Below, in pieces: positions 55,601 to 61,600 of a stretch of DNA of 64,000 nucleotides. Source of the stretch: Dermatophagoides farinae (Eukaryota; Arthropoda; Arachnida; Sarcoptiformes; Pyroglyphidae); contig NC_134679.1 of assembly GCF_024713945.1 (NCBI RefSeq), positions 2,299,001-2,363,000 of the forward strand. Reading direction: 5' to 3'. The notes below the pieces were generated by a model. It saw only the letters and a list, made by a program, of their open reading frames with translations, was not told the origin of the DNA and ran no database searches. Within the stretch, counting starts at the first letter, position 1. Each line of letters begins with the position of its first letter. A program made the translations under genes and the position numbers.

Positions 55601-58600
55601 TCATCCCATGCTCGATAGTCATAGTTGTAGTGAAAGAATGTTCTATTTGTTTTTTGTTTTCAGTACATTGAAAATAAAAAGAAAATTAATTAAGTGAAAA
55701 AACTTGTGTTTTAAGTGATTGCCATTTCCTTTATTTTTTTTTCTCTCTCTCCTTGTCTAACTTATTATTATTATAATCATTATCATCATTATTTCATTTT
55801 ATTTTCATTTGAAGTTTTGCCTGACTGGTTGCTGGCTGGGAAAAATTTTTTGGGTTCTAGAAAAAAAAATAACAGCAACAATGATAATGATGATGGAATA
55901 TTTTTGATTCTGGGAAAAAAAAATTAAACAAATTTCTCTGGAAACAAACTTTTTTTTCTATGGCTTGTTTTTCTGTTGTTTTGTTCATCATGTGTTTAAT
56001 ATATAAAATCTTTCAGGTGTTTTTTTTTATTTTCAATGAATAATAATAATAATGATGATGATGATGTAAATTACTGATAACTTTTTTTTCATATTTACAA
56101 AAATCCTAAAAAGTGAGTGAGAAAAATCACTGAATATATAGATTATTGTATTCAATGTTTTTCTATTATTAATTTTTATTATTCGTTGACTGTCTTTTTA
56201 TTCTCTTTTTCACGCACTGAAAGGAATTGATCGTGGAACAATGTGTGTGAGTGTGATATGATCTGGCCTCAAGGAACTAGAAATTGAATTGAATAGAAAT
56301 ATTTGTTGTACTACTACTAGCCTAGTATATGTATTGAATAGAGATAGATAGATGTCTAGTGTAGATAAAATAATGAGAATTTGAACGTTTTTTGTTTCTT
56401 TTCACACAACAACAAATATTCTGAATCTCGACTGGATAAAATAACATGCTTTTTACTTTACTTTCTTCTTTTTTTTTTCTTTGTTCATTATATTTTCATT
56501 TTCATACACACAGGATGTATACGTGAAACTAATAATTGATTATCATTTTTTTTCTCTTTTCTTTGTCGCTCTTTTTTTTGTTCTATTCATTACTTTTTTT
56601 TCGCGAATTTCCAATCATTGATTTGTTTTTTTTTCTCTGTAATATAGTTCGTCCTGTGATCGAACCATTCAAATTTCCACAGTCATTACATCAATCTCAG
56701 CGTTATAATTTACTTTGTACGGTCGTTAAAGGTGATCCACCGATCAAAGTATGTTAACTCTTTTTCTATTTTTATTCTCCGTTCTCATTTTTTCTTCTAA
56801 TATTGATCATTATCACCATTGATAATAATTGATTTTTTTTCATTTTTTTTTATTATTATCGTTGATTATGATGATAATAATAATTCAGGTTGAATGGTAT
56901 AAAGATGGAAAAAAATTAACCATTGGATCATTGCCTCATACGAATATTATACATGTTACTGATTATTCGGTTACATTGGCATTTGAATCTGTACAACCGG
57001 ATCATAGAGGTAAGCTGATGAGTGATATGATGATTGATAATATTATTTATTGACTTTTTTCTTTTAATATATATATATATAGGAAACTATACATGTGTTG
57101 CATCAAATGGTGCTGGAAGTAGTAGCCATAGTGCAACGATGGTCATACATGGTAGGTGAAAGTGTTATAAATTAACACAATTGTTTTATCCAAAGACAAT
57201 GGCCTTTCGATTATTGTTGAACCATCATTGTCATCAATAACAATCAAAAAATAGTTTGATTAAAAAACAAACATACAACGATAATTCTATTGGTTTGTCA
57301 TCATCATCTTGTGTATTATTATTGTTTCTGCTACTACTGCATTTGCTGATGATTATGGTGGTATTATGCTAATTAAATTAATTACATCCAACACGAATCT
57401 ATCTAAAAGATAAAATAGAACAAAACGAAAGACACGAAGAATGTAATCATTATAATTAGTGCTTACAATGGTGCTAAAATCAGAAAAATCTAAAAACACC
57501 ATTTTGCATCTCATTTCAACTCATATCTACTATTGTCAATGTCAAAGAATTTTTTTTTTTTTCGATTCTAGTTGAGGAATTCACAACTAAAATGAAACAT
57601 CCAACCGTACACATTCATATATGAATTGATTAGAATTTTAATTGTTTTTTTTTCATGGTTCCAATGAATATCTGATGAAGTGTTTTTTCTTCCATTCATT
57701 CATCAGTCTGAACATTCCGAATTCAAGAAAACAAGATTTTTTTTCTCATCACTTTTGGGACCGGCATTGAATGATTGTTTCTTGTCGACTGGTTTTCCTA
57801 TAGTCGATTTCTCCGATGAATTCTTGGATTGTAAACTGAATTTTTTTTTCTTTTTTTTTGCTTATGTCAGCAATAATATGATTATGAAGAGAGTTTGTCT
57901 TCAAGATAGTTTAGTTCTATTTCGTTGAAAAACTGAGTGAAAAAAAAGAGCGAATTATCTACATCCACATTCTTTTTATATTCTCTTTATTCGTATTGGT
58001 TTCTTTTTTTCTCTGTTATTATTTAATTTGTATCAATTACGAACAGAAACGAATATTATATTTTGAGGGGATTCTTTATAATTTGTCGAGTGGCAAAATT
58101 AGTTGTATTCTATTTCATTTGGTGCAAAATGATAAATTTCTCACCATGTTTGTTTCGATTATTTTTATTTTGCCCATTTGTTTATAGGATTGTTCTGGTT
58201 GTTGTTGTTGTTTTTGTTTTCTCTCTTTTTGCGAATCAACAAACAATTGGCACAAGCAAATTGTTTCCAAATGTTATAATTGATTGACTTGTTTTCATCA
58301 ATTTTATTTCGACTTTTTTTTTCTCTCTCTCTCTTTCATTCTTTTACATCAAAATTGCAATCTCATCGCCTACAATTGTCTTACAATAATATCCAAAATG
58401 AAAACAATTTCTCTCCAGAGACTATGGATATTTCTTTGGACCTTGTTATAGTTCCCTGTTTGGAATCCCTATAGGATCTATTGTGTGTTTTGGAAAAAAT
58501 CAACGTTTAGACCCATAGAATGTCGGAAAAAAATTTTTCTTGTTCAACATTCTTTCACATGAAACAGAATAGAACAAGTAAAGCGCCCAAATGAAAGCCA

Positions 58601-61600
58601 GTTAGTTTTTCTCTTTTTTTTATCGAATATTATTATATGCAAATGAACCGAATCCAAAATGATAATATTATGGTGAGAATAAAAAAAAACCGACGACCGT
58701 CCTTGTCTTTTTTTTCTCTCTTCTACCATAATCATCATCGTTGTTTCTTTCATTTTAAGAAAGTAATTCAACCAAAAAAAAATCTAACTCCGACAACAAA
58801 AATAGAGACGATATTTAGCTCATTTTCAACACCATATATCTATTTATACAGAAAAAAAAATGAAAAACCAAACCGATAAATGAATAACAAAATCAAAGTG
58901 AAAGCCATTCATCATTAATGACGTTAAATGCCCTACATTCTTGTCATATATTGTTTTGTTTATGTTTCTATGTCTATGGGTGTTATCGGTTTCCTATTTG
59001 GTAGTGGTCCAACAATATTCGAAGTTAAAGATGTTTGGCATTTGGATGATAACAGATGAATCGAATTTGAAAATTATTTTTTATTTATTCATTTTTTTTC
59101 TTTCTCTCTCTCTTTTTTTTCTGTTCATCATTGATATCAGTTCCTCCACGTTGGCGTATAGAACCGACGGATGTGACTGTTGTTAAAGGACGTAATGCTA
59201 TTATTGATTGTGATACGGATGCATATCCGGAACCGGTTATAACATGGTCACGTGCTGAAGGTATTTTTTTTCCATTTTTATTATTTTGTACAGAAAATTT
59301 TCATTCTTTTTTTTCTATCATTCATAAGGCCTAGATATTAACAATGAATTACCATCGAATTTTAAGCCGATCAATTCAAATGGACATTATCGATCATATG
59401 AAAATGGATCATTGGTCATACATAATTCACATAAATCCGATACGGGTTATTATATGTGTGCTGCATCCAATGGTATTGGTCCTGGAATCAGTAAAGTTAT
59501 TAAGATTACTGTCAATGGTAAGCCACTGTCATTGATTTAGTGGAATAAAATTATCAAAATATTACTTGTGTAATAACAACAAGTACCATATATAGTGATC
59601 ACATTCATATTAAATCGAAATCAATGAATTTTGTCTGGATCAACCAGGAAAAATTCTTTTTTTTCTACTCATTGGTCATTGCTATTTTTTTCATGCTTTG
59701 TTATCTATTTATTCTCATTCTTCTTTATATTACATTAGTTGCGGCAACATTTGAGACAAAATTCCGTACCGAAACCGTTCATCGGGGATTAGAGGCACGA
59801 ATCAAATGTAGTGCAAATGGTGATAAGTAAGTTTGGATTGTATTTGGATTTTTTTTCGCCTTTTTGTAAAATCGTTTTTCATTGCCTAGTATTGTAATAG
59901 TAGCTAGTGAATAAGCTTAAGATTTTGTTATCCTTTTTTTTCTGTTTTGATTATCGCTTATAAAAATTATTATTATTATTATTATAAATAGGCCGGTTAC
60001 GATTTCTTGGTTCAAAGATAAAGCACCATTGATGACCACTGAAGATGGCCGATATGATCTAATTGAAACAATTATGAATGAAGGTATTAAATCTGAACTA
60101 TTAATTCGTAATGCTGATCGTCGTGATGGTGGCCTTTACACGTGTTTGGCATCCAATTCATTTGGTCATGATGATACAAATATACAGCTTATTGTACAGG
60201 AACCACCAGATCCACCGGGTGATATTAAAATAATTGAAAGAGATGGCCGTTCTATACGTATTCAATGGTCAACACCATATAGTGGTAATAGCCCATTAAC
60301 TCATTATATTGTTCAACATAAACCTGAAAGTGGTATGTATCAAATGATGTTTGATTTAATTTTACAATCTTGTACATTTGCAATGGATACAAACAACAGT
60401 GTTTATATAGCAAAAAAAAAAAAAAAGAAATGTAGAGACAAGCAGTGAAAAAAATCGACAAACACATATGGATCCTTTGGGTCTCCTTAAAGGCAGAATT
60501 GTTCTGGTTTTTATGTTTCTATTCAATGAGAAACTTAATTAAAAATAATATATCACATCACAACCCCGTTACATTAAATTTCGAATAGTGTTTAAACCAA
60601 ATGTTTTTCGTTCATTGTTCATTATTATTCTACAATTCAATATTTAGCTCGAAAATAGTTTCAAAATATAGAGAGAGAAAAAAAAATGGTTCATTTCATT
60701 CGAAACAACCATCAACATACAGTAACCACATTTACTTGAAATCAAAGATGTGAAAAGCAACAAAAAAACCGAAAAAGACGAATAGTTTAAATAAAAAAAA
60801 GAGAAAAAAAACACGATACACGCACACACACAGAAACACAGACACGCAACAAACGACCAACGAATCAGTTGATCATTTTTATGATTTTCACGATTGAAAG
60901 AATCTAAAATCATTATCACTATTCGTTTGGGTTGGTCGTCGTCGTCGTATCTCATCATCATTCTTATTATGTTTATCGTATTTTTTGTGTGATACTGAGA
61001 TTCTTGGCTATCCTTGAAATACATTATTATATTTAATTTTCTCGTTTTTGGTCTCTCACTCTCTCTCTATTGGAGCATCATCAACAACAACAACAAAAAG
61101 TGAGATCAAAACACAGAAAAAAAGCCTGAAGAACCGAACCGAGAAAGAAACGAAGAAAAAAAAATGAAATTCGTATCTAAACGAATAAATCGAGTCGATT
61201 GTGGAATAAAGATAGAGAGATCGAGAGATAGAAAAAAAAAGAACAACAAACCACTTAACAGCAATTTTTTTTCAAGACTTTTAAATTCGTTTTTTTCTGC
61301 TGTTGTTGTTGTTGTTGTTATTGTATTCTGAAAAAAATGGTCGACTGCTTGAAGCTTTTATTTTTTTTATTTTTGGTACACATTGACCACCAACGCCCAC
61401 ACTAGAATAGACACTCTTCAACACTTGAAAGTTGTCTAATCATTTTCTTTCGTGATTTTTTTTCTATCAAGTTTGAGTTCACGGCAACTCGATTATCATT
61501 ATCATTTTTTTTTGGTCATCATTTAATTTGATCAAATCAAATATCTACTATTTTTTCTTATCGTGGATCCCACCCCCGTTTTTAGATTGAATTTATATTT

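Larger units (their letters stand above)
46433..56647 (+). other. Dscam: Intron 12 (10215 bp), between Ig6 and Ig7
   Basis: No alternative Ig7 exon, signal exon or other gene was found on either strand. Contents are (CT)n at 50425-50453 and near 51461, (GT)n near 51331 and 52175, GTT repeats near 52353, (GAC)n near 48961, a 44-bp exact duplication at 53760-53854, (AC)n near 55481 and many A/T runs. In fly Dscam1 the exon 9 (Ig7) alternatives occupy the equivalent place. Confidence 0.7.

Noticed and set aside
56515-56748. Open frame running through a hydrophobic leader straight into exon 13 (Ig7), looking like an alternative signal-peptide exon for an sDscam-type isoform
   Set aside because: The frame begins with TTG and has no ATG before the exon. 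The ATG at 56515 is in another frame and stops at once. The Phe/Leu-rich leader is the translated polypyrimidine tract of the acceptor.
57680-57928. Open frame in intron 15 with fairly normal residues
   Set aside because: It has no Ig or other domain pattern, no matching splice sites in the gene frame, and a Phe run from a T-tract.
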